From NCBI GenBank assembly GCA_030848705.1, contig CM061235.1, positions 131,385,228 to 131,449,227 of the forward strand: a stretch of 64,000 bases of DNA, in the 5' to 3' direction. Below are positions 42,505-54,280 of this stretch, piece by piece. The notes under the pieces are model-generated. The model worked only from the letters and a program-made list of their open reading frames with translations, was not told where the DNA came from and did not search any database. The stretch comes from Heracleum sosnowskyi. Its lineage: Eukaryota > Streptophyta > Magnoliopsida > Apiales > Apiaceae. Position numbers and translations under genes: made by a program. How positions within the stretch are numbered: position 1 is the first letter of the stretch; every line of letters begins with the position of its first letter.

Positions 42505-45500
42505 TTATCTTTGTTGCTCAACAGCTTCAGTTTCCATTTGCTTCTCAAGATAGTCATCATAAACTTTCTTCTTTCTCACTTCTTCCTTTCTCTTCATATC
42601 TGAAATGGCTGCTTGAATTTCATCTCTTGCAATTAGTTCTTCAATGAGAGGAGAGTTCTCTAAGTCTTCAACTGCAGCTTTTAGGGCACTTTCCACATAG
42701 GAATCTAGAAACTCCATCCTTATCTTGCTTTTTCCTCCATTTTTATTTTTGTACTCCACAACATAAGGATTTTGTTTTACTTTGCATAGCCCTTTCTTCC
42801 TCAACTCTTTAGCTCTCTCTTCCATCTCAGCCATCTCTTTCTCTTTTTGAATGATCTTCTCTTCATTTAGATTCCTTAGGTTTTTTTTTTGTAATATGAG
42901 TGCATCTTCAAGAATCTGGCAATTTCAATCTTCCACAATCTCTCCTCCTTTTCTTCAAAGTTCAGCAATGCATTTATTCTTTCAAGCTCATATTGTGAAA
43001 AGTATTGCCAGCCCCCTTGCTTCATTTCTCTTTCTCTTCCATCAGTGTATTTGATCTCTAGATGATTTTGCTTCACTTTGACTTCAAAGATTCTTTTAGC
43101 TCTCAGAAATGCTAGGGCATCTTCATCATAGTCTTCATCCAGAGGAAGTACTTTGATCCCAACTACATTAGTGATCACCCCATTCTTCTTTGTTACCCTT
43201 GTTCTTTTGGCTACACTCTTGATCTTCATGTGCTTCACTTGAGGTAGTTTTCTGGAACAAGGTGATTTTGTCTTCAGTGCCACATCATTTGGAAGTAAAC
43301 TCAGCCCTTTTCCTTTGATCCACTGTAACACTCCACTAGCCGTGACTTTGTGGAAGTGTCTTCTTGATTTTTCTTTTGTGGCTTTACCTTTCTCCAGTAG
43401 CAAATCAGTTTCAGAAGTCATAGATATTGATTTTGGAGGATCATTACTAACAGTACCCACCCTAGACTTAGAGTCTTGTGTTGTGGTTAAGGTACTGCTA
43501 GCAATGTCCTTGACTTTCTGATTTCCACTCCTTGTCTTCTCAGCTTCTTTCTTCTTCTGAGAGTCTTTGTTGTCAGCTTCAGCATCTTTGGATTTCTTTG
43601 AAGTTTTGCTTTTACTGCTTTCACTTGCTCCAACCTTACCACCCCTTGTTTGAATTCTTCTTCTGTAGGTCTTTTCTTCATCATCTTTCTTATCTCTCCT
43701 TTCTTTAAGTGACTCAGGAATTCTGCCATGAATTAGGAATGATTGGAGAATTTGAATTGACTCTAGCTCTTCTGCAGTCCTGATTCCTCTCTTTGCTCTC
43801 AGCATTTGCAACACCTGATTTACCTTGTCTTTGTTCTTCATTGTCAATTGGGCAGGAATCATCAGTTGATCAATACTGTTTGCTTTGCTTAAACTTTGAA
43901 AGAGTATTGTCCTTGGGTTAGAGATAACTTCAGGAAATCTTAGATATTGGTCTTTCTTTAGGTCATCATACAGTCTCTTGTTGTTTTCCCCATGCTTCTC
44001 AATTAATTCCAGAAGAGTGTCCAGCTCAGTAAACCTCAGTTTCTCTAGAGTTTCAAAGGATAAATGCCACAAGCAATTGTCCTTGGATACCATGATGATT
44101 TCTCTTAGATGAACATCCTTGATTTTCCTGACTACCACAGTAAAATATTTGACATTTTCCTTGAGCATTGCCATGTAGGTCTTGGTGTCACCTTGTACAC
44201 TGATGAAGATGGTTTTCAGAAACTCCAGAAAGGCCTCATCATGATAGATTTTTGAATTGGCAACTTCCTGTAGCTTGGCCTCAGTGATAATAGTTGCTTT
44301 GACAGGCTGAGCTGTTGTGGAGATGGGAGGAGCAGAGACATCACTGGGCATTGTGCCAGGATAAAAAGTTGTAGTCACACTACTTTTCTGGCCATCTAAA
44401 CTGGTGACAGAAACAGTAGGAAGGGTGATTGGATTGAGCTCCTTTTCTGATATGATTTTCCCTTTAAGCTTTTGCCTGGTAGGAGCTCCCCCTTTCTTTT
44501 CCAGAATTACCCCTTCCGTTCCTTTCTCCCCCTTAGGCTTGGGATCAGAAAAGATGTCTTGAGCTTCTCCAGGAATAGGAAGGTTCATGCTTCTCATCAT
44601 AGAAGTCATCATATGTTGTTGGACTAGCAGAATGTTTGAGGTGGAGTTGCTTTGGTCATCCAACTTTGCATTTAAGAGCTCTAAGGAATGAGAAATCCCT
44701 TGGTTTTCAGACTTGAGGGTAGCCACTTCTTTCTCCAATCTGTCAACCTTTGAGAATAGCTGCTCAGACTTAAAAGGATTGAGAGCCTGATCCTTGAGCT
44801 TGAAGAAATCAAATTTAGAGATGTTGGAGATAGGGACCTCATCTACCAGTTTGTCACCATACTGGTTTTTCCAGAGAACTGAGAGCATTGAATTGATGTT
44901 GATGTTGGATTGCAGCTGGTTCTCTAGATTGGTGGACATTTTCTTCAAGTTGTCAGTCACCACAGCTAGAGTGATATCCATAGTAGAGACATTTTGAGCA
45001 GTCTTCCTGACTTCTTTGAGGATGCCTTCCACCTTGGGAAAATCAGAAAGATAGGAATTTCTTAGCTGAACCAAGGATTGGTCAGTTTCTTCTTTGATAG
45101 TGGAGATTTCTGATTGAAGACCTTTCCCAAGGAAGTGCAGAGCCTTCAACTGACTTTTGTACACTTCATTCACTGCTTCATAGATTTATGAAGGAGAGAG
45201 ACTTTTGGCATTTGACCCCAAAGCTGTGAGATAGTCCTCCCTGAGAAAAGCTAGAGCCTCCTTCAGCCTTACTGTCCTCATGGCATCCAACCAGGCATCC
45301 ACATTGCCATCCTGTTGAGACTCATCCACAATCTTCTCCTTTTGGGCCTCAACATCCTCATTGTGACAGAGCAGGATGGCTTCATAGTCCTTATTTGGTA
45401 GACCAGCTGTGAGGAGATGTTGGGCAATTTTTGAGAACTCATCAATCTGTGCCACATGAAGATTTTGGAGTGCTTCATTCGTTAATTGTGAGGGCACAGA

Positions 45501-47355
45501 AGATGATCCTGAAGGTCTGTCATGGTGCACAGACTCCAGTCATTGTGACATTGTGGCCTGAGCCAAGTTAGAGCTAGTTCTAGGCACTCCTGTCACAGAT
45601 GAGGGTTCTGCAACAGGTATGAATGTGTTAAGAGTTTCCTCCAGCCTTTGAATGGCTGTGGAGTATGATGTTGTCTCCATTGAAATGGGATGAATTACAG
45701 CATCATCTCCATATGCCTGTGAAGGCAAGTCCAAATCCCTAAGGATTGGAGAGGTTGGCACAGAGTCTCCAATAAGGACTGGTGAATCCTCTGTGTTTGT
45801 GTTGGTGTCATTAGAATATGCCCCAGCATGCATTTCCTGACCAACTAAATGAGGGTCCTGGGTGGTGAGCACAGTGTCAAGCACCATGTTACTTGAAATG
45901 GGCTCAATCAAAGATTCAAATTGTGAATGATCAAGTGCAGAATTATCGTGTGAATGACTTTCCTGTAATGAAGAAATTTTAGATGTAGAATCTGGAAGAG
46001 AAGAGGAGTTTAGACTTGATTTTGGCAACTCCCCTTGAGAAATAGGAGGATTTTCAAAGTTGATGTGCTCTCCACTCAGTGATTGATCACCCTTATTTCC
46101 ACTTGAGTCAAGAGTGAGTTCTTGACCCTGTGCTGACTCTTTACAGGTTATAGTGGGGAGACTACTCTTTTCAATACCAATGCCCTGTTGAGAGGACATT
46201 GACAGTAATAGGTGTACCCATGTTTGCACATCTGAATCCTGTTGGGAGGATTCAGTGGTAGCTAGAGTTTGGATTTCTTCTTTTGTCTAGTGAGCTGTGA
46301 CTCAGGTTCCTCACTTCCTAAATCTACAGTCTCATCAATTATAGCAAGGGTTCTCTTCTTGGTCTTCTTTTTAGTAACACTAATCTTTTGAGAGACTGGT
46401 GCACTTGGCTCCCTAATTTCTAAGGTAGTGTTTGTAGAAGGGTCACTGGATGGGATAGGAAGGCTACTCCTTCAGTTTTAGCCTTCCCTTTCCAGGAAAG
46501 TTCATGATATATGGGCTTATCAAGTGGATAGGATGAGAATGTGTCTTGCATATGCTTAGTCACACTCAGAATCACATCCACTTGATTCCTTGTGTCCAAT
46601 GAACCAAATAGAACTTTGGACATGGACTTGGAATAAGCCATCTTTGTTTGATCTATACCATCTAATTCATGCACATTATGATCAAGATAATTTAAAATGC
46701 ATTGAATAAAACGAGGGTAAAAGATATCATTACCTCTTCCACGAACAGTCCTGCCTAGCCTATGAGTCAATTCCTTGAGGATAATGGCTCCTACATTGAT
46801 CTCCTGATTATGAGCTAAGGAGTAGGCGAGCTTCACAGCAATGTGACTGATGTGGTCCCATCCTGTCTTCCTGCATAGGAACACCTTCTGGTGTGCGTCA
46901 AACAGAAATGACCACTCCCTTCTGACATGCTTCTTGTTAAGCTTAGCCATGTCTATCTCATCAGCATAATTGATTAGGTCCATGAATGCCACCATTTCAG
47001 TGTCATTGGCTTCAGCATCATGACCTTCAACCTTGAACCCCAAAGCTTCATTAATTTCTTTCTCCCCAAACTGCAACTGCTTGCCTTCAATAGTGCAAGT
47101 AATCTCCTGAAACGAAGTCCCATCCTCCCTTGCCATTGTAGATACCATAGTTGTTCTCCAGAATCCTTCCAGTACATCAACATACAGTGTGGGGTTCATG
47201 GTTAAGGCTTGGCGAAGGTAGGAGGTGTTCAAGAACCGTACAAAACACTTGTACCTGGGGTTTGCTTCAGCCTCAGAGGGGATAGTGAGAAGGTTTGTCT
47301 CTTTGGGTATGACTAAAGGGTTTGAAGAAGAAGCTGTTTGAGATTTGGGTGCCAT
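42505..47355 (-). pseudogene. Copia ORF3, broken into five frames (copy B)
   Basis: Homologous to ORF3 of A from MAPKSQ at 47355 to the end at 42505. It reads as 311 codons (46420-47355), 229 (45540-46229), 114 (45186-45530), 765 (42876-45173) and 109 (42505-42834) because of stops and frameshifts. The 765-codon part runs through the place where A has its in-frame TAA, so that stop is not a family feature. The N-terminal domain and both coiled coils are recognisable and well conserved. Confidence 0.9.
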
Positions 47356-48067
47356 TTGAAATTGAGAGTGAAGAAGATAGAAGAGAATTAGATTTTAGGT
47401 TTGAGAATTGAGAGTAATAGACAAGATGAAAAGTTGCAAACGGTTATCAAAAAGTATTTATATGATAGAGACACTACGATATGGAGTGATGAATTTGTAC
47501 AGGCTATTTTGATGTCGTGAAGTCTCAAAATAGCCTATATCGCGTAGTCTTGCAAAGTATATCGCAGAGTCCAGAAATGAACTATGTCGCAAAGTCTTAA
47601 AGATAGAAAGTATGAGGAGACTTTGCGATATAGTATAAATACCTTGTCTAAAACTCTTTTTTTGGAATTCCAAGCATTTTGTCAGACTTACATCAAAATT
47701 TTGATATAAAATTAATTTAAATCAAAATTCTGCTAAAAATGGGGACTTGTCGATATAGTTATTCTATGTCGCGAAGTTCAAAAATGAACTATGTCGCAAA
47801 CTCAAGAAATGAACTATATCGCGAAGTCTCACAATTTTAGCAGTTTGCGATATAAGTCTGTTTTATTTGAACTTGGTCGTGAACTCTCAAAATCACCTAT
47901 GTAGAGATGTTTGAAAAGCTCATAACTTCACAGAAAAGTATGATTTGAAAAATATGCAGTAAAATACTGAAATATTTATAAATCATATCTCAGCTAATTT
48001 TCACTCCATATGAATAGAGCATTTAAATACAGTGAAAATTTACTGCTGCAACAATTAACTAGCATAC
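47356..48067 (-). promoter_or_regulatory. pol-ORF3 spacer (copy B)
   Basis: The TATA-like box TATAAATA (minus strand) at 47455-47462 is about 100 bp before the ORF3 ATG, as in A and C, and TCGCGA-type repeats lie at about 47510-47880. Conservation of both features in this older copy supports a function. Confidence 0.55.
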
Positions 48068-49116
48068 TTACTTAGAACAACTAAATGAAGGATTGAGCAT
48101 TCCAATTTCACTCACTAGTCTGTTGAAGACAGCTTCATTTAGAGGTTTAATAAATATGTCAGCTAATTGTTTCTCAGTTGGAACATAAAAGACTGCTATA
48201 GTACCATTTGCAGCATGTTCCCTAATGAAATGGTACCTTATCTCAATGTGCTTTGTAGTAGAATGATTAACAAGATTGGCAACAATGGATATTGCACTGG
48301 TATTGTCACACATCAGGGGAATGTGTTCCAACACTAGTCCATAATCCATGAGTTGATTTCTAATCCAAAGCAATTGAGCACAGTAGCTTCCAGCAGCAAT
48401 ATATTCAGTCTCAGCTGTAGATGTTGCTGTGGATTGTTGTTTCTTACTGAACCAGGACACTAACCTCTGACCTAAGAATTGGCAGCTTCCAGAGGTGCTC
48501 TTCCTGTCAATTCTGCATCCAGCAGAATCAGAATTTGTATAACCAACCAGGTTAAACCCAGTGCCCTTTGGATACCATAGCCCAAGATTAGGAGTTCCTT
48601 TCAGATACCTGAAGATTCTTTTGACAGCCATCATGTGAGATTCCTTAGGATCAGATTGAAACCTTGCACATAGGCATGTGGCAAACATTATGTCAGACCT
48701 GCTAGTTGTGAGATAGAGTAATGATCAAACCATTCCTCTATAGACTTTGATGTCCACTCTCTTGCCCTTCTTATCTTCATTAAGCTTGATTGCAGTGGAC
48801 ATTAGAGTTTTTGCAGGGGATGAATCTTCCAAACCATATTTCTTTAAGAGATCTTTAACATACTTGGATTGATTTATGAAGATACCATCCTCCCTTTGAT
48901 GTACTTACAGGCCTAGAAAGAAGGTTAATTCTCCCATCATACTCATCTCATATTTGCTTTGCATCAACTTAGAGAACCTTTGACAGAGTTTTTCATTTGA
49001 GGAGCCAAAGATGATATCATCCATATAGATTTGAACTAAAATGATATCATTTTCATGCTTCTTGAGCATCCACTGTCCAAGATCCATATGACTCTTTTAT
49101 TCCTGTTGCCCTGCAT
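48068..49116 (-). pseudogene. Copia pol remnant with 2.16-kb deletion (copy B)
   Basis: The first about 17 pol codons (ATG at 49114-49116) join directly, at the 5-bp overlap CTTGA (49061-49065), to the reverse transcriptase just before YVDD; here it reads YMDD. All of integrase and most of reverse transcriptase are gone. Further stops follow, including a TGA near 48723 where A has GGA. The RNase H end (206 codons, 48068-48688) is open. Confidence 0.92.
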
Positions 49117-49127
49117 TCACAAAGTGA

Positions 49128-51596
49128 CTAAGTTGTTTTTGGTACCCACACTTGGTAGGGTCCAGTTGATTTAGAAACAGTTTTGTTATTGATTTTTCCA
49201 TCATAAACAGCATTCTTCATAGTAGCAGACTTCACTATGTTTGAGGCTTTAGAGTTGACACTCTTAGGCTCACATGAAGTCTTTCCCTTCTCAACCTTGT
49301 TTGGGGATCCTGTCCTGTGAGTGTGCATATGTGTGTGTGATTCACAAGATTGTGCAGAGTCAAGTTTATGCTTTAGAGATAAGCAATTAGCAATCACAGT
49401 CACATAGCATGTCATGCAGTTAGAATTACCACAGAAAGAATCATGAATAGTGTTCATGCCAACAGAATGGTTACTCAGGTTATCAACTTCAACATTGATA
49501 GGTTTCTTACACTTATGAGTCAAATGATTCACATATAAGCATTTCTGACACTGTTTCCTAGGAGCATTTGGCACATAAGCATAACTATTCCCTTTGTTGA
49601 CACCTACTTTGTCATTTCTGTTATGTTTCTTCTTTTTAACAACTTCTTTGTTAACCTTAGGACTCTTGACAAGATTGTCTTTGGTTTCTTTCTGATTTAA
49701 AGATTTGGGAGAGGAAGTAGTGTCTTTAGCAGCCTCATCTTCTTCAAGTAATTGTTGTTTGATGACCAATAATTCTTCATCAAACTCAACAACACTCTTT
49801 TTGAAAATGGGCCTTTCAACACTAGACAAAATGGTTGGGGCATTTTTGTTTATAATAGATTCTTTTCCTTTGCCCTTAGTCTTCTTCCTTCCCTTATCAT
49901 TCTCAGAATCAAAACCAACTCCAACCTTGCAGTCTTCAGTGTGTACCTTGTGATAGGTTTGAACAAGCTCAGAGGAGTTCTTAAAACTTCTTATCTTTAA
50001 TTCATTTTCAGCCATTTGTTCTCTAAGAGCTGTTTCTATTTGTTCAACACAAACTACTTTGTTATTAAGATACTCAATCTCCTTCTTCAAACCATCAAGG
50101 CTCACAACCATTAATTCAAGTTCCTCATTCTTCTCTGTAAGCTCAAGATTTTTAGCAGTTAGCCTATCAATTTCTTCATTTCCAACTAGCATGCTAGTAT
50201 GAATATTGAACATCTCAGTACTCATATCTTCAACAGTTTGCTTATATTGAAAGGGAGTCATTTCAAGAGAAGTAAGAATGGGTACCTGACTTGAAGAATC
50301 ACCATCATCAGAAAATGCCATCAAGACATAGTTTGAGTACTCCTGTTCTTCTTCTTCATCAGAATCATCCCAGCACTTTCCCTCTGCAATAAAAGCTTTA
50401 CCCTGCTGTTTCTTGAGTAGAGCTTCATACTTAGCTTCAAGCTCTAAGTATGCTTTGTCCTTTTTGACCTGTTTGGGCTTCTTGCACTCTGTGGCAAAGT
50501 GCCCAAGTTCATTGCAGTTATAGCACCTTATCTTGGACCTATCCACACTCCCAGTCTTGTATCCTCCTTTAGCAGCACCATCAATCCTTTTTCCTTTGTT
50601 GAATGAGTTTGAGCCACTTGATCCACCAACATTACCAGCATTAAACTTGGACTTAAATGGCTGCTTCCTTTTGAACCTAATGTTAGGGTATCTCCTAGCC
50701 ATATAGGCAAAAGATTTGTTCTCCACTTTGTCCAGCTCATCTATGTTGTAGAACTCATCTTCCTCAGGCAAATCATAGACAACTTGAGTCTCATCACCAG
50801 TGTCTTCAACTTCCAGCTCTTCAATCTTGACTTGACTGACTTTAAGAGATTCCATTCTTTGACCTAAATTGTCAGCAATAAGAGCACAGGAAGTATTGGC
50901 CATTAATCCTTGCTTTGCTTGAATGGATCTCTTTTGAAACAACTCTAGCTCATATGTTTTCAAAACACCATACAACACATCAAAACCTATCTTGGTTAGA
51001 TCCCTTTCTTTGAGGGAAAAGATTCTTGGTTCCAAGTGATCTGGTAGAGTCAATAAGAACTTCATGTTGAGTTCTTCTGTTTCATAGTGTTTGTCATACA
51101 CTTTGAGCTCGTTTATTAGCTTGTTGAACCTCTCAAACACTTCTGTGATTCCCTCCTTTGGCTGAGCCATGAAGGCTTCATACTGAGAGACCAGGATCTG
51201 CTTCTTGTTCTTTCTGACTTCTGGAGTTCCTTCACATAGTACTTCTATAAGATCCCACATTTTCTTTGCACTACTACAATGAGCAACAGTGCCATACATG
51301 TTGAAATCCATAGATTCACAGATGATAAGTTGGAGATGTCCATCTAGTGCTATTTTCTCCTTTTCAAGATCAGTGTATTTGGAGGGGTCTTTAGGTACAT
51401 GTCTTGCTGGTATTATCTCAGTACCAACAGTTGTTTCACCAATCTCAATCATTGGAGTAAATGGACCATGCTTTATAATATCTAAGTACATGGGGTTTGA
51501 AGCTTTGATGAAAAACAACATCTTCTTCTTCCATAGACTGTAGTGCTCCTTGTTAAAGGGAGGAATCTTGATACTGCTTAGTTTCTGTGAACTCAT
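49128..51596 (-). CDS. Copia gag, intact 822 residues (copy B)
   Basis: Open from MSSQKLSS to the TAG 11 nt before the pol ATG. Same layout as copy A gag: capsid domain, first zinc knuckle (CYNCNELGHFATEC), acidic and coiled-coil middle, second knuckle CQKCLYVNHLTHKC. Two residues longer because of small in-frame additions (extra E in the acidic run, extra S after DGDS). It is uninterrupted although pol and ORF3 of this copy are ruined, possibly because gag is dispensed in trans or by chance. Confidence 0.93.
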   Translation of the reverse strand: MSSQKLSSIKIPPFNKEHYSLWKKKMLFFIKASNPMYLDIIKHGPFTPMIEIGETTVGTEIIPARHVPKDPSKYTDLEKEKIALDGHLQLIICESMDFNMYGTVAHCSSAKKMWDLIEVLCEGTPEVRKNKKQILVSQYEAFMAQPKEGITEVFERFNKLINELKVYDKHYETEELNMKFLLTLPDHLEPRIFSLKERDLTKIGFDVLYGVLKTYELELFQKRSIQAKQGLMANTSCALIADNLGQRMESLKVSQVKIEELEVEDTGDETQVVYDLPEEDEFYNIDELDKVENKSFAYMARRYPNIRFKRKQPFKSKFNAGNVGGSSGSNSFNKGKRIDGAAKGGYKTGSVDRSKIRCYNCNELGHFATECKKPKQVKKDKAYLELEAKYEALLKKQQGKAFIAEGKCWDDSDEEEEQEYSNYVLMAFSDDGDSSSQVPILTSLEMTPFQYKQTVEDMSTEMFNIHTSMLVGNEEIDRLTAKNLELTEKNEELELMVVSLDGLKKEIEYLNNKVVCVEQIETALREQMAENELKIRSFKNSSELVQTYHKVHTEDCKVGVGFDSENDKGRKKTKGKGKESIINKNAPTILSSVERPIFKKSVVEFDEELLVIKQQLLEEDEAAKDTTSSPKSLNQKETKDNLVKSPKVNKEVVKKKKHNRNDKVGVNKGNSYAYVPNAPRKQCQKCLYVNHLTHKCKKPINVEVDNLSNHSVGMNTIHDSFCGNSNCMTCYVTVIANCLSLKHKLDSAQSCESHTHMHTHRTGSPNKVEKGKTSCEPKSVNSKASNIVKSATMKNAVYDGKINNKTVSKSTGPYQVWVPKTT

Positions 51597-51630
51597 TCTT
51601 GATCTTTTCCTGTTTGTATATCAACAACCT

Positions 51631-51642
51631 GCTCTGATACCA
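51631..51642 (-). other. Primer binding site, copy B
   Basis: TGGTATCAGAGC on the minus strand, two bases inside the start of the 5' LTR remnant, same as copy A. Confidence 0.9.
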
Positions 51643-51644
51643 CT

Positions 51645-51709
51645 TGTTACTAATGAATGACACTAAAAAACTAGACAGAGGGGGTGAATGGATAGTTTGA
51701 ATGATTTTT
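51645..51709 (-). repeat. 5' LTR remnant of copy B
   Basis: Only the inner about 65 bp of the LTR (TGTTACTAATGAATGACAC and on) remain. They break off within TTTTTGATT and join a sequence that also flanks the other end of the element. Without this LTR's promoter part the copy should be transcriptionally dead from its own promoter. Confidence 0.85.
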
Positions 51710-51761
51710 GATTAAGAATGATGTGAGGTTTATGTATTGTGATTTTTTACTCAAAACCAAA

Positions 51762-51850
51762 AGAAGTCATGTAACTCAATGGTTATAAGAATGATTTTCT
51801 TAGGGAAGGTAAGGGGTTCGATTCTGTACAAAAATATTATTTACTCTTTT
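51762..51850 (+). mobile_element. Possible tRNA-derived SINE remnant
   Basis: An A-box-like TAACTCAATGGTT (51772-51784) and a B-box-like GGTTCGATTCT (51815-51825) are spaced 43 bp start to start, as in tRNA genes and SINE heads. It does not fold into a convincing tRNA by eye and a T-rich stretch follows. It could be chance. Confidence 0.35.
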
Positions 51851-52670
51851 TTTTCTTTATATAAGAGAGTAGTGACATGCCATGTAATTTCAAAATATAA
51901 AAGGGTAAAATTGTAATTTCACAAGGGGTTTATTGGCTCAAAATGCCCCTAAATTATCCTCATGTTCTCCTATTATATATAGAAGAGATTTAAATCTAAA
52001 TAAATATTGTATAATTATTTAATGATTATATAAAATAGATTAATTACATGTTGAGTTAAAGATAATATATATTTCTAAATTTAAAAATTGGTAATAAAAT
52101 TAATTTTGAAAAAGATACTATTTTACAAATCTATTCTTTTCAAATCTATTCTAAAAGAAAAAACACTTAATACACATACAATTATTTAATTTAAACACTT
52201 CTCTAAGACCTATTAATCTTAAATTACAGAATTAATTATTTTAAAAATTCATTATAATTAAAATATTTATAACAACTACATTCAAAAGACAAAACATGCC
52301 TATTTTTTATACTTTGTTTTGTTACTTAATTATATAATTTTAATATTCTATTTCCAAAGAAATATATCTTTTTATAATTAAAATATATTACCGTTTAATT
52401 AACTATATTACCTTTTATAACACACTTAAAAAATAGCAACTATATTTTTCAATTACTAACCCTATTTTTTCCAGTCATTAATAAAATTTATAAAATTCAT
52501 TAATACACTCAAGAATATTATATAATATATATTTCAATCATTTATAAAATATATTAAAAACCCAGGTTATAGTAATACATTTAATGCATGAAATGTAATA
52601 CATATAATGAATTGCATTTAGTAAAGATGAACTGTTTTTAGCAACATCTTATTGAAAGAAGGAGGAAATA
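51851..52670. other. AT-rich region, no gene seen
   Basis: Very AT-rich with no repeat ends I can define and no ORF of interest. It precedes the conserved promoter-like part of the LRAT pseudogene. Confidence 0.5.
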
Positions 52671-53217
52671 TTAAGTGGGTCCCAAGTGACTACGGCTATA
52701 AAACTTGAATTTCCCTCTCCGATCGAAAACAAAAACGAAGAAGGAGAAGGAGAAAGAAGGGAGGAGATTGAAAAGGCGGGACAAAAGAAGAATTAAGGGC
52801 TGGTGATCATATCTATTCTTGGAGGTGCGCTTATATCTAAGCTCATCACCGTCTTTTCTTACTCCATTCATTATATTTCCTTTTCAATTGTATAATTTTA
52901 TTTAAATATTAATAATATCTATTTCACTTAATTGTGTTTGTGTTAATATACTATATTTATGATTGAAGAAAATTAAATTATCTTTTTTGGGCTCATTAAA
53001 ATATAATTCAATAATTTCAATAAATAAAAATATTAAGAGCGATAGGAGATCGAATTTGAGTTTTTTTGTCAATCTGAGCACGATACATGTTAATAGTTGA
53101 CCTAAAATTTTGTTAGAAATTCGGCTTATCAGAATCGTATCACATATTCAACGCTCTGATTAAGTATTATTACACCTGTTTGTTTTGATCTAGTGTTGGT
53201 TCGTTACTGGGTTTTAT

Positions 53218-53792
53218 CACTGTTCTAAAAGTCGGCGATTAATCGGGATTAATCGCCGATTAATCGCTAGACGGCGGGCCACCGAAATGATTAAGCGAAA
53301 ATCGGTCAATTAATCATTTTTTCATAAAAACGGTCAAAAATCAATTGAATCGGTCAAAAATCGAATTAATCGGTCAAAAATCGGGCTAATTATTAAAAAA
53401 TAGTTAAAATTAAAAAAACAATTAAAAGGTAGAAACTTGATTAAACAATAGGAAAAAACATTATTTTTGTACATATAATTATAATTTTAGATGCCTAAAT
53501 CGTAAATTCCCTTAAGTTTTCCTCTGAAATTGATCTGTAATTGAAAAGTTACCCATTCAAAATTTCATGTATTACAATTATATAACATTCTTAACATATT
53601 TGCATAAATATATGATAATAACATATGTTTAGTTGAAATAACGAAACAATTTTATAATTGTATATAAAAAATATTATTAAATTTATTCCGATTAATGATC
53701 CGATTAATCATTTCGATAAATCCCCGATTATCCGATTAATCCCTGAACGATGCCTTCATCGATTAACTTTGATTCCCACTTTTTAGGACACC
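53218..53792. mobile_element. 575-bp DNA element with 9-bp target duplication
   Basis: GGGTTTTAT occurs directly at both ends (53209-53217 and 53793-53801), and the intact LRAT gene lacks the insert at this point of its intron. The ends are inverted and similar (TGTTCTAAAAGTCGG against TGTCCTAAAAAGTGGG). Both subterminal regions are full of CGATTAATCG words. A 9-bp duplication is typical of Mutator-like elements. Nothing is encoded. Confidence 0.6.
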
Positions 53793-54280
53793 GGGTTTTA
53801 TGCATTATAACTTGATTCGTACTTGTGTGCGGAATATGATTATTGTGATAATGTCAAATTATTGTCAAGTGGATTAATTTCACAACTGATTTTACCATGC
53901 TTCAATATTTGAACCATTGGGCCTTCAGTTTTAAATTCAGAATTGTGTCGGATCAATCTTACAAGTCACATGATTCAAGTATTTCCGTGTGAGTTGACGA
54001 TTTTTTCTTCTTCAAATGTATTAAGTTTTTAGTAATACTTAATTATTTGACCTAATGTTGAATTTTATAGGGAAAAAAATCTAATAGAAAAGTTTTTCAT
54101 TAGTGCGTCTTAAAATCACAATATTTAAATATTTAATTAAAAATCTAACTGTACGAATGTAAATATCTAGTTAAAATAAATAAATTTGTAAATTTTCAAA
54201 TGATTTAGTGATTTGAATCAACCAATTTTTAACAAAAAATAATCGTTCAATTTCTACCGTAAATATTATATAAGGTCTTA

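Larger units (their letters stand above)
41050..51709 (-). mobile_element. Copia element copy B, rearranged older copy
   Basis: Same family and orientation as A. Present: 3' LTR (41050-42352), polypurine tract, broken ORF3, spacer, a pol remnant with a 2.16-kb internal deletion, intact gag, primer site, and only about 65 bp of the 5' LTR. A 25-bp sequence lies on both outer sides (41025-41049 and 51710-51734, one mismatch). Many more differences from A than C shows, so this copy is older. Confidence 0.93.

Noticed and set aside
51772..51850. Functional tRNA gene
   Set aside because: A- and B-box-like words are present but I cannot fold a cloverleaf with a paired acceptor stem.
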